A DNA stretch of 64,000 nucleotides, taken from Aureimonas mangrovi (GTDB taxonomy: Bacteria > Pseudomonadota > Alphaproteobacteria > Rhizobiales > Rhizobiaceae). The position numbers were made by a program, and so were the translations under genes. Location of the stretch: positions 439,001 to 503,000 of the forward strand of contig NZ_CP059692.1 in NCBI RefSeq assembly GCF_014058705.1. Direction: 5' to 3'. Of the stretch, positions 46,820 to 54,785 are shown one piece after another (positions within the stretch are counted from its first letter, which is position 1; each line of letters begins with the position of its first letter). The notes beneath the pieces are model-generated. The model was given only the letters and a program-made list of their open reading frames with translations. It was not told the DNA's origin and searched no databases.

Positions 46820-49800
46820 TCAAGCTGCCGTGGGAGCCTCGATCGGCTCTTCGCCGGGTTTGCTGCGCTGCTCGTAGAGGAGGAGCCAGAGCAGAAGACA
46901 GGGAAGCAGGAGGAGCGTCGCGACCGTCGCGACGGCCAGGCCGCCGATGATCGCGAAGGCCATCGGCCCCCAAAAAATCTGGAACGCGATCGGGACCATG
47001 CCGAGCATGGCGGCCAGCGCCGTCAGGACGATGGGGCGGGCGCGGTGGGTGGAGGCGTGAACGATCGCTTCCCAAGGCTTTTCCCCATTCGCGACGTTGA
47101 CATCGACCTCCTGGATCAGGATCACGGCGTTGCGGATGATCATGCCGGCGAGCGCGATGACGCCGAGCTGCGCAACGAAGCCCATGGGCGTTCCTGTCGG
47201 GAGCATGGCCAGTACCACGCCGATCAGGCCGAAGGGCGCCATGAGGATGGCGAGCCCCGTGCGTGCGAAGCTCTGAAGCTGCACCATCAGAAGGGCGAAG
47301 ATCACGAAGCCCATGGCCGGAAGAACGGCGAGGATCGAATCCGTGCCCTTGGCGGCCTCCTCCACCACGCCCGAGATCTCGATCGAATAGCCGATGGGAA
47401 GTTCGGCGCGGATGGGCTCCAAAGCGCGATCGATGTCGAGGGCGACGGTCGCCGGCTGGACGTTCGACGCGACGTCGGCCTGAACGATCACCATCGCGTT
47501 GCCAGACCGGCGCCAGATCACCGGCTCGTTCGTGCCATAGCTGACCGTCGCGATCTGGCGCAGCGGAATGCTGGCCCCGGATGCTGCGCGGAACTGAAGG
47601 TTCTCGATAACCCGGACCGAAGAGCGGTCGTCTCCTTGCCCGCGAATGACGACATCGACCATTCGATTGCCGTCACGCACGGACGTCACGGGCGCTCCCG
47701 CGATCGTCGCGGCGATCTCGCCGGCGACGGACTGCGAGCTGATGCCGAGCGCCCGGGCCTCAACTTGATTGATCTCGACACGGATGCTGCGCTGCGGCTC
47801 GCCGGCGGTCAGGTTGATGTCGGAGGTGCGGCTGTCGCGAGCGACGATCTCTGCGACCTCGGCGCTCAGGTTCTTGACGATCGCATAGTCCGGGCCGAGG
47901 ACACGGTAGCGCACCGGCCAGCCAACGGGCGGCCCGACCTCCAGCGGTGAAACGCGCGTGACGATGTCGGCGTGGCGGTCCGCGAAGAACGCTTCGATCC
48001 GACGCTGCACCTCGTCCCGCTCGGCGACGCTTTTGGCGACGATCACAGTCTGCGAAACATTGTCGTTGTCGAGGAGCACGTCCATCGGCAGGTAGAAGCG
48101 CACGGAGCCGGATCCGACATAGGTTGTGAAGTGCTCGACGGCAGGGTCGTCCACCAACAGAGCTTCCAGATCGCGGGCACGGGCTTCCGTCGCCTCGCGC
48201 GAGGCGTTCTGCGGCAAGGTCAGGTTGACCAGGAGTTCGGGGCGATCGGACGCGGGGAAGAACTGTTCCTCCAGCTTCGTCGCACCGAAGATGGATACAG
48301 CGAACGCGGCAAGGAACAGCGCGAGCGTCGCGAACCGCCAACGCATCGCGAGATCGAGCAGGCTGCGGAACGCCCGCATGATCCGCCCCTCGCCATGCCC
48401 CGCGTGAGCCATCTTGTCCGGCAGTAGCCACATGCCGAGAAGCGGCGCGAACAGGACGGCGACGATCCAGGACGCCGACAGCGAGATCAGCACGACCATG
48501 AAGAGCGAGTAGGTGTATTCGCCAGCGCTCGACGCCGCGAAACCCACGGGGATGAAGCCGGCGATCATCACGAGCGTGCCGGTCAGCATCGGGAAGGCCG
48601 TGGTGTCGTAGGCGTGGCTGGCCGAAACGTCCTTCGGCTGGCCGATCTCCAGCTGGCCGACCATGCTTTCCACCGTGATCATCGCGTCGTCGACGAGAAG
48701 ACCGAGCGAGATGATGAGCGCGCCGAGCGAGATGCGCTGCAGGCCGATTCCCGCCACCTCCATACCGATAAAGGTCATCGCGAGGACGAGCGGGATCGCC
48801 GCGGTGATAACGAGACCCGCTTTCATGCCCAGCGACAGGAAGGAGACCGCGAGTACAATCGCGATGGCTTCGAGAAGGACCTTCACGAAACCGCCGATCG
48901 CGTACTGAACCACGGTGGACTGGTCGGCGACCTGGACGACGTCGATGCCGGGCGGAAGGTCGTTTTGGATCTCCGCCATTCGCTCCTGAAGCCGCGCACC
49001 GAAATCGATGAGGTTGCCGCCTTCTCGCATCGAGATGGCGAGCGCGATCACCGTTTCGCCGTTGACGCGAACGCTGGGTGCCGGCGTGTCGACAAGCCCG
49101 CGCCTGACATCGGCAATGTCAATTAGACGCACGAAGCGATCGTTGACGCGCAGCACGAGCTCGCGCAGGTCGTCCTCCGAGGCCAGCGCGCCGCTGACCT
49201 GAAAGAGGATCTTGTCCTCCTGCGTCTTCAGCTCGCCAGCGGGCGCAACCGCATTCTGCGCTTGGATGGCCTCGACTACCGCCGCCTTGTTAAGGCCGAA
49301 GGCCGCAAGCCGGGCGGAGGAAAACTCGAGTACGATCTCCTCCTCCTGCACGCCGAGCAGGTTGACCTTCCCGATATCCGGCACCGACAAGAGCTGGTTG
49401 CGGATAATGTCGACGCGATCGCGAAGGTCGCGATGCGTGAAGCCGTCGGCGGTGAAGGCGAAGATGCTGCCGAACGTGTCGCCGAACTCGTCATCCAGAA
49501 AGGGGCCCTGGATGCCGTCGGGAAGCGCCGGAGCGAGGTCGCCGATCTTCTTGCGGACCTGATACCAGACCTCGGCGACCTCGCTTGGCGGCGCGTCGTC
49601 CTTCAAATTGACGAAGATTACCGACTGGCCGGGCTTCGTATAGCTCTGCGTGTGGTCGAGAAAGGCAGTCTCGGCCAGCCGCTTCTCCAACGGCTCGGTC
49701 AGGAGGCGGACCGTATCGGCCGTGGTCGCGCCGGGCCAGTTGGCGGCGACCACCATGGTCTTGATCGTGAACGGCGGGTCCTCGTTGCGCGACAGGCGTG

Positions 49801-49921
49801 TGTAGCTCAGCGCCCCGGCAATGAGGGTCGCGAGCATGAGGAAGACGACGAAGGAGCGGTGGCGGAGCGTCCAGGCGGACAGGTTGAAGCCACTATGGGT
49901 CGGGGGAGCACCGCCGGACAT
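46820..49921 (-). CDS. RND-family efflux pump permease
   Basis: 1033-residue inner-membrane proton-driven exporter of the AcrB/VexF type with the usual twelve helices and two large periplasmic loops. Visible are the N-terminal helix after LSAWTLRHRSFVVFLM, the RLSRNEDPPFTIKTMVV start of loop one, the proton-relay helix ISLGLLVDDAMITVESM with paired Asp, and FGLIGVVLAMLPTGTPMGF near the end. The ATG at 49921 overlaps the adaptor stop (ATGA). Helix 4 with its VDDA motif suggests the drug-type HAE family rather than heavy metals; substrates are unknown. Part of a tetR-adaptor-pump operon. Confidence 0.93.
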   Translation of the reverse strand: MSGGAPPTHSGFNLSAWTLRHRSFVVFLMLATLIAGALSYTRLSRNEDPPFTIKTMVVAANWPGATTADTVRLLTEPLEKRLAETAFLDHTQSYTKPGQSVIFVNLKDDAPPSEVAEVWYQVRKKIGDLAPALPDGIQGPFLDDEFGDTFGSIFAFTADGFTHRDLRDRVDIIRNQLLSVPDIGKVNLLGVQEEEIVLEFSSARLAAFGLNKAAVVEAIQAQNAVAPAGELKTQEDKILFQVSGALASEDDLRELVLRVNDRFVRLIDIADVRRGLVDTPAPSVRVNGETVIALAISMREGGNLIDFGARLQERMAEIQNDLPPGIDVVQVADQSTVVQYAIGGFVKVLLEAIAIVLAVSFLSLGMKAGLVITAAIPLVLAMTFIGMEVAGIGLQRISLGALIISLGLLVDDAMITVESMVGQLEIGQPKDVSASHAYDTTAFPMLTGTLVMIAGFIPVGFAASSAGEYTYSLFMVVLISLSASWIVAVLFAPLLGMWLLPDKMAHAGHGEGRIMRAFRSLLDLAMRWRFATLALFLAAFAVSIFGATKLEEQFFPASDRPELLVNLTLPQNASREATEARARDLEALLVDDPAVEHFTTYVGSGSVRFYLPMDVLLDNDNVSQTVIVAKSVAERDEVQRRIEAFFADRHADIVTRVSPLEVGPPVGWPVRYRVLGPDYAIVKNLSAEVAEIVARDSRTSDINLTAGEPQRSIRVEINQVEARALGISSQSVAGEIAATIAGAPVTSVRDGNRMVDVVIRGQGDDRSSVRVIENLQFRAASGASIPLRQIATVSYGTNEPVIWRRSGNAMVIVQADVASNVQPATVALDIDRALEPIRAELPIGYSIEISGVVEEAAKGTDSILAVLPAMGFVIFALLMVQLQSFARTGLAILMAPFGLIGVVLAMLPTGTPMGFVAQLGVIALAGMIIRNAVILIQEVDVNVANGEKPWEAIVHASTHRARPIVLTALAAMLGMVPIAFQIFWGPMAFAIIGGLAVATVATLLLLPCLLLWLLLYEQRSKPGEEPIEAPTAA

Positions 49922-50994
49922 CAACGTGCTCCCTCGCGGACGAGAACCTGTTCCCCGTCGCGCAGCTTCGCGACGCCCGTCGTGGCGACTGTGTCGCCGT
50001 CCGCCAAGCCGGCCGACACGTAGAGGAACCGCTCGTCGAAGCGGGCCACCTCGACGGATCGCCGCTGGACGGTACCGGCTTGCGGGTCGATCACGAACAC
50101 TGCCGATCCGCCTTCCGACTTGGTCAGCGCGGATGCCGGCAACCTCGCGAGTTGGTCTTGGCCGACGACGAGTGTGCCGAGGACCGGCGCGCCGAACGGC
50201 ATCGCCGCTGCGTTTGCGTTCACGGCAACCATGACCCGGTAGGCTCTCGTCGACGGGTCAGCCAGCGGCGCGACCTCATCGATCGTCCCCATCGCGGTAA
50301 TGCCAGGATCCGTCACGAGCTGCAGTGCGATCGTCGCGTCCTCGGGCGTGGTCCGGTAGAGGACTTCGGGAACGTCGAAGACCGCGTGGCGCCGTTCTTC
50401 CGTCACCAGGCGAAGAACGACCTGCCCCGAAGCCACCACCTCGCCCTGGTTGGCCTGGACGGCCGAGATCGTGCCTTCGTGAGGGGCGCGGAGTTCCGTG
50501 TAGGAGAGGGCGTCCTCGGCCTGCTCCAGCGCGACGGTCGCGGCGTCGACACGCGCCTGCGTCGTCGCGAGGTTGGCATTCGCTTCGTCGACGCTCGCAC
50601 GGGCGGTGGCGTTTCGCTCCAGCAACGTGCGCTGGCGTTCGGCGGCGAGCCGCGCCAGTGACATCGCCGCGTTCGCCGCCGCAAGTTCCGCCCGGGCGGT
50701 GCGCAGAGCGGTCTCTGCCGGACGCTTGTCCAGAACCGCGAGCACATCGCCTTCCCGCACCGTCTGGCCAAGTGGAAGGCGCGACGCGAGCATTCCGTTC
50801 AGGCGAAAGGCGAGCGCGGTGTCGTGGTATGGCTGGATCTCTCCAACCTGACTGAACGTCTCCTCAACCGTCTCGGCTCGGACCTGGATCGCATCGACAG
50901 TGCGCGGTTCCGTCGGCCTTGCATCATCGTCGGAAGAACAGCCGACCGCGATCACGGCCGCGACTGCGACCGCGCTGGCTTTCCAAATTGTCAT
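49921..50994 (-). CDS. RND efflux periplasmic adaptor (membrane fusion) lipoprotein
   Basis: 357 residues. A lipoprotein signal (VAVAAVIAVGC, lipidated Cys at 19) precedes the MFP parts: beta-barrel/lipoyl segments with GEIQPYHDTALAFRLNGMLA and VREGDVLAVLDKRPAETAL, a helical hairpin AELAAANAAMSLARLAAERQ, then the returning lipoyl half ELRAPHEGTISAVQANQGEV. Length is normal. It links the pump to an outer-membrane TolC-like protein, which is not encoded nearby. The start is 11 bases after tetR. Confidence 0.92.
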   Translation of the reverse strand: MTIWKASAVAVAAVIAVGCSSDDDARPTEPRTVDAIQVRAETVEETFSQVGEIQPYHDTALAFRLNGMLASRLPLGQTVREGDVLAVLDKRPAETALRTARAELAAANAAMSLARLAAERQRTLLERNATARASVDEANANLATTQARVDAATVALEQAEDALSYTELRAPHEGTISAVQANQGEVVASGQVVLRLVTEERRHAVFDVPEVLYRTTPEDATIALQLVTDPGITAMGTIDEVAPLADPSTRAYRVMVAVNANAAAMPFGAPVLGTLVVGQDQLARLPASALTKSEGGSAVFVIDPQAGTVQRRSVEVARFDERFLYVSAGLADGDTVATTGVAKLRDGEQVLVREGAR

Positions 50995-51005
50995 CGTGAC
51001 GTCCC

Positions 51006-51602
51006 TTAAGGTGATAGGCCGTTCAAGATCGTGTCTATGGTCCGCTCAACGAACTCTTGCGGATCTCCGAGGTCCATCTCCGGCGCAGTGATGGCCAAGG
51101 TGATCGACCCATGTAGAGCTGCCCAGATGATGTCGGTCTTCTGCTTCGCCTCGCCAGGGGCCAACACGCCGGCCTCTATGGCGGCAGCGGTTCGGCGAAT
51201 GAATTCGCCATAGGCGTCGGTGACTGTCTGGATGAGGCCTGCATTTCGCGTTGCATGGCTGTCTTCGAGAAACATCAACCGGTAGCGAACAGGATCAGAC
51301 AGCGCGAAGTCTGCGTAAGACATTGTGAGATCACGAAGTGCCTTCAGAGGATCCGCTGAGACCTCGCGCGCTTGTACTTGCTCGTAGAGCTCGCTCATGC
51401 CCACGCTGAAATATGCAAGGATCATGTCTTGCCGGCTTGTGAAGTACCGGTAGAGGTTCCCAACCGTCATTCCCAAGTTCGACGCAAGATACCGCATGGA
51501 CAGCGCACCGATCCCCTCCTCCTCGACGATCGAAGCCGCTTCCCGAAGGATGCGCCTTCGTACCTCGTGGACCTCCTCAGGCGTCATAGCCAGTCGTGGC
51601 AT
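51006..51602 (-). CDS. TetR/AcrR-family regulator of the RND operon
   Basis: 198 residues. The helix-turn-helix reads RRRILREAASIVEEEGIGAL, SMRYLASNLGMTVGNLYRYF and TSRQDMILAYF. The C-terminal half (MFLEDSHATRN, WAALHGSITLAI) is the typical ligand and dimer domain. It is the first gene of the tetR-adaptor-pump unit, so it probably represses its own operon; a candidate operator lies 14 bases upstream of its start. Confidence 0.92.
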   Translation of the reverse strand: MPRLAMTPEEVHEVRRRILREAASIVEEEGIGALSMRYLASNLGMTVGNLYRYFTSRQDMILAYFSVGMSELYEQVQAREVSADPLKALRDLTMSYADFALSDPVRYRLMFLEDSHATRNAGLIQTVTDAYGEFIRRTAAAIEAGVLAPGEAKQKTDIIWAALHGSITLAITAPEMDLGDPQEFVERTIDTILNGLSP

Positions 51603-51615
51603 TCCGTCCTCATAT

Positions 51616-51635
51616 GTTGACAGTGTTCAGTAAAC
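51616..51635. promoter_or_regulatory. candidate TetR operator upstream of the RND operon
   Basis: The 20-base stretch GTTGACAGTGTTCAGTAAAC is an imperfect palindrome of pattern GTT-x-AC-x-G-x4-C-x-GT-x-AAC, centred about 24 bases before the tetR start. Position fits autorepression; symmetry is only partial, so confidence is limited. Confidence 0.4.
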
Positions 51636-51716
51636 GCGTTCATTATTGAGCGCAAGTGGGATAGTGTTCTTTGCGCGGGCAGCGTTGATCGCCGAGCCTT
51701 TGAGAGCGGTCGCCCA

Positions 51717-52337
51717 ATGATCATCTCAACGTCAGCCGAGCGAGTGGAGGCTCCGTCCGGAGTGAAACCCTTTTCTGGAGAGCCTGTGTCCGCACTCACG
51801 ATCGAGGATCGTCGCCTGGGGTACGAAGCCAAGAGGTTCGCGCTGGAGACGTTGGTCAAGATATATATCGAGCATACGAACGGTTCCCGCGCGCTCTTGA
51901 TGTCGCATGCGCGCATCATGCTCACGCTCGCGATTGCCGCCATGGCCGGCTTCATAACGGTCTACGCCGCGATGCTTCGCAGCAATCCGGCCGGGCTCGA
52001 TTGGATCGAGCCCATTCCCGCGTTTCTGGCACTGTCCGGTCTTGCCCTGATCGTCACATCCGCGCTGCTGTCGAGCAGGGCCCTGTCATTGGCCGCAAAG
52101 GTCGCGACGGATCTGCTGCGAGACCCGTTTCCAACGGCGCAGCGCGAATTGCGGGAGATGTTCGACGCCAAGAACGAGGACATCGTTCTCAGCAGTCTCG
52201 TGGCGACGATCCAGCTGCATATCGCTGACACGGCCCCGAAGAACAATCATAGCGTCTACGCGACGATGTCGCTCATCGCTGGCACCATTCTAGCCGCCGC
52301 CTCGCTTGTCGTTTCGTTTGTCATGCCTGTCTCGTGA
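51717..52337 (+). CDS. hypothetical membrane protein (three predicted helices)
   Basis: 206 residues. A hydrophilic N-terminus and an amphipathic helix (DRRLGYEAKRFALETLVKIY) precede two close membrane helices (ARIMLTLAIAAMAGFITVYA and FLALSGLALIVTSALLSS), a charged cytoplasmic-type stretch of about 65 residues (TDLLRDPFPTAQRELREMFD), and a C-terminal helix (LIAGTILAAASLVVSFVM). The pattern is coherent and the frame has normal codon bias, so it is a real gene. No family recognised; the two-helix-plus-tail layout is loosely like SLATT-type proteins. GTG 51786 is a possible later start. It is divergent from the RND tetR. Confidence 0.65.
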   Translation: MIISTSAERVEAPSGVKPFSGEPVSALTIEDRRLGYEAKRFALETLVKIYIEHTNGSRALLMSHARIMLTLAIAAMAGFITVYAAMLRSNPAGLDWIEPIPAFLALSGLALIVTSALLSSRALSLAAKVATDLLRDPFPTAQRELREMFDAKNEDIVLSSLVATIQLHIADTAPKNNHSVYATMSLIAGTILAAASLVVSFVMPVS

Positions 52338-52706
52338 CCGCGGGGAACGACGGAATATCTAGGCGTAAGAAGCGAGCCGCGAGACGGCCGGGCAAGCTAT
52401 CTGGAATCGCGGCGGAACAGCAGTGCCCCGACGACGAGCGACCTGAGTCGGCCCCGCGAAAATGTCGCTGTCGTGACGCGGCAGTTCGGAGGCAAGGATC
52501 AGAAGATAGCGGTCCCGGTCCCGGTCGCGCAGCGCAGTGCGCTGTAGCCGTTTCGCCGCGCTTATGCAGGTCATCGAGCCGATTGGCGGTCCGCCGGGTG
52601 AAAGCGTGCCGCTGGGGGTGGACCACCAGCGGATCGGCCGCGCGGTGCGGCTGTTCTCGCCGGGCTGGAGGCGGAACTGGCGGCTGGAGCCGGTTGAGGC
52701 GGTCGG
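52338..52706. other. 369-base stretch without a recognised gene
   Basis: Several overlapping open frames cross this interval on both strands, none with a convincing start or family. A minus-strand reading (52359-52574) contains RDRDRYLLILASELPRHDSD and IFAGPTQVARRRG, which look protein-like; it may be the remains of a decayed gene. It lies at the presumed right edge of the accessory region. Confidence 0.4.
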
Positions 52707-53162
52707 TCAGTCCTCGAAGCGGCCTTCGAGCGCGACGACGCTCTGCGTCATGTCGGCGAGGTCGGCGGCGATGCGCGCGCGCACGCCCTCGGCGATCTCG
52801 GGAAACTCCTGGAGCATCCGGCGAAAGAGCGGGCGGGCGATCCGGATGACGTCGCAGGGCGATGCCGTCACCGCATTCGCCCCGCGCCGGGTCTCGGTGA
52901 TGAGCGCGAGTTCGCCGAGAAGCGTGCCAGGGCCCGCCTCGGCCAGGACGCGACGGCCGCGCTTGCCCTCGACGACGAGCTCGACCCGGCCGGAGACGAT
53001 CACGAAGCCCGCGTCGGCGCGCGCCTCGGCGCGGTACAGGAACTCCCCCTCGCGCAGCGAGCGGTGCTCCGCGCCGAAGGCGAGCAGCCGCAGCTGATCG
53101 CGCGTCAGGTCCGAGAACAGGGCGACCCCGCTCAGGATGTCGATGTCGCTTTCAAGGCTCAT
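52707..53162 (-). CDS. stand-alone cyclic-nucleotide-binding domain protein
   Basis: 151 residues forming a single CRP-type cNMP-binding domain: FSDLTRDQLRLLAFGAEHRS, EGEFLYRAEARADAGFVIVSG, the phosphate-binding cassette LLGELALITETRRGANAV (GE then R) and a helical end. No DNA-binding or kinase domain is attached. It lies downstream of the response-regulator gene on the same strand; homologues in Hyphomicrobiales occupy the same place near exonuclease III and a regulator. Role unknown. Confidence 0.88.
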   Translation of the reverse strand: MSLESDIDILSGVALFSDLTRDQLRLLAFGAEHRSLREGEFLYRAEARADAGFVIVSGRVELVVEGKRGRRVLAEAGPGTLLGELALITETRRGANAVTASPCDVIRIARPLFRRMLQEFPEIAEGVRARIAADLADMTQSVVALEGRFED

Positions 53163-53305
53163 CGCCTGCGTCGCACTCCGTCACGCCGCGCCCGCCGACC
53201 GGAGGTCACACGGGCGCATCGCCGTCCATTGTGCGGGCGATGTCCTTCCAAAAGGTCAAATTTCTCTCAAAGTCGAGAGATCGAGGCTCGAATCGACCGA
53301 AGCCG

Positions 53306-53989
53306 TCACGGCATCAGCTTGTAGCCGCCGGATTCCGTGACGATGAGCCGCGCATTGGAGGGATCGGGCTCGATCTTCTGCCGCAGCCGGTAGACATGGG
53401 TTTCAAGCGTGTGCGTCGTCACGCCCGAATTATAGCCCCACACCTCCTCCAGCAGCACGTCGCGCGTCACCACGCGTCTATCCGCCCGGTAGAGATAGCG
53501 GATGATCGCCGTCTCCTTCTCGGTCAATCGGATCTTGCCGCCCTTCTCGTCCGTCAACGCTTTCTGGCTGGGACGGAAGACGTAGGGGCCGACTTGAAAA
53601 GTGGCGTCTTCGCTCTGTTCGTGCTGGCGCAGCTGGGCGCGAATGCGCGCAAGAAGGACGGCGAAGCGGAAGGGCTTCGTCACGTAGTCGTTGGCACCGG
53701 CCTCCAGGCCGAGAATGGTGTCGGCATCCGCGTCATGGCCGGTGAGGATGATGACAGGCGCCTTGAAACCCGACTTACGCAGAACCTTCACCGCCTCGCG
53801 GCCGTCCATGTCCGGCAGGCCGACATCCATCACCACAAGATCGACATGGTCCGAACGCGCGGTATTGATGCCCTTCGTAGCGTTCGCCTCCTCCAGCACC
53901 GTGAACTCCTCGTGCAGGCCGAGTTGCTCGGCCAGCGCAGAGCGCAGGTCGTCGTCGTCGTCGATGATGAGAATGCTTCGCGCGCTCAT
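53306..53989 (-). CDS. OmpR-family response regulator
   Basis: 227 residues. The receiver domain has the acidic pocket DDDDD near residues 10-14, phospho-acceptor Asp in VVMDVGLPDMDG (about residue 54), Thr in IILTGHD and Lys in YVTKPFRF. The C-terminal winged helix (IRLTEKETAIIRYLYRADRR, LEEVWGYNSGVTTHTLETHV, YRLRQKIEPD) is OmpR/PhoB type. No histidine kinase gene is adjacent, so its partner is elsewhere. It resembles the conserved alphaproteobacterial envelope regulator group that includes CenR, but that assignment is uncertain. Divergent from the L,D-transpeptidase gene. Confidence 0.92.
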   Translation of the reverse strand: MSARSILIIDDDDDLRSALAEQLGLHEEFTVLEEANATKGINTARSDHVDLVVMDVGLPDMDGREAVKVLRKSGFKAPVIILTGHDADADTILGLEAGANDYVTKPFRFAVLLARIRAQLRQHEQSEDATFQVGPYVFRPSQKALTDEKGGKIRLTEKETAIIRYLYRADRRVVTRDVLLEEVWGYNSGVTTHTLETHVYRLRQKIEPDPSNARLIVTESGGYKLMP

Positions 53990-54060
53990 GAAATCCCGTT
54001 ATCAGTTCGGTGGCTGCGGGCCCCGCAGCGCCCCTCCCACGACTCTTCGAGAAACAATCT

Positions 54061-54630
54061 GTGAAGCGATCGGCCTCATTTCCACCTCTGCGCCACGCGG
54101 AGCGCGCAAAAAGTACGAAGTTCGTGGTGCGCCGGTCGCCGCTCGGCGCGCGCCGCGGCATCCTGCAAGCTGGAACGATGCGCCTTCCATGCGTGCTGGG
54201 GCGAGGGGGAACCAGCATCTTCAAGCGCGAGGGGGACGGCGCGACGCCGGTGGCGTCGATGGCTCTCCTCTTCGCTTATCGCAGGGCCGCGGGCACGGTT
54301 CGCGTCGTGCCGCCGATGCCCTGGCGCTTCTCGCGAAAGGATGACGGCTGGTGCGACGCGCCGCTTCATGCCGCCTATAACCGCCCGGTCCGCCTGCCTT
54401 TTTCGCAAAGCGCGGAGACGATGCAACGTGCCGACCGGCTCTACGATCTCGTTGTTGTACTCGACTGGAACATTGTTTCGCGGCGGCGCGGGGCGGGCAG
54501 CGCCATCTTCCTCCACGTCGCCAAGAAAGGTTATCCGCCGACGGCCGGTTGCGTGGCCGTCAACCCCCATGACATGCGCCGCCTCGTGCCCTTCCTGCGG
54601 ACCGGAACGCGCCTTGTGGTTCACCGCTGA
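54061..54630 (+). CDS. L,D-transpeptidase (YkuD-family) protein
   Basis: Peptidoglycan cross-linking domain protein, about 189 residues. Motifs are FVVRRSPLGARRGILQAGTM, RAAGTVRVVPPMPWRFSRKD, DGWCDAPLHAAYNRPVRLPF and the catalytic region SAIFLHVAKKGYPPTAGCVA with His and the active-site Cys in TAGCV. No Sec or Tat signal is apparent, which is unusual for an enzyme acting in the periplasm. The start is uncertain: GTG 54061 is used because no ATG precedes the first domain motif; GTG codons at 54010 and about 54124 are alternatives. It faces away from the response regulator gene. Confidence 0.75.
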   Translation: MKRSASFPPLRHAERAKSTKFVVRRSPLGARRGILQAGTMRLPCVLGRGGTSIFKREGDGATPVASMALLFAYRRAAGTVRVVPPMPWRFSRKDDGWCDAPLHAAYNRPVRLPFSQSAETMQRADRLYDLVVVLDWNIVSRRRGAGSAIFLHVAKKGYPPTAGCVAVNPHDMRRLVPFLRTGTRLVVHR

Positions 54631-54785
54631 CGCGACAACGCGGACGCGATCAAATTGCGAACACGCACGCGTGATCGGCCTCTGGGGACCGCGCGATCCT
54701 GCCGCAGAGATCGGATTGAACGCGGACGCCTCTGCGACGTTATGTTCGAGAGCGAGCAGCGGCAGACATTGCGACGGAGAGTGAC

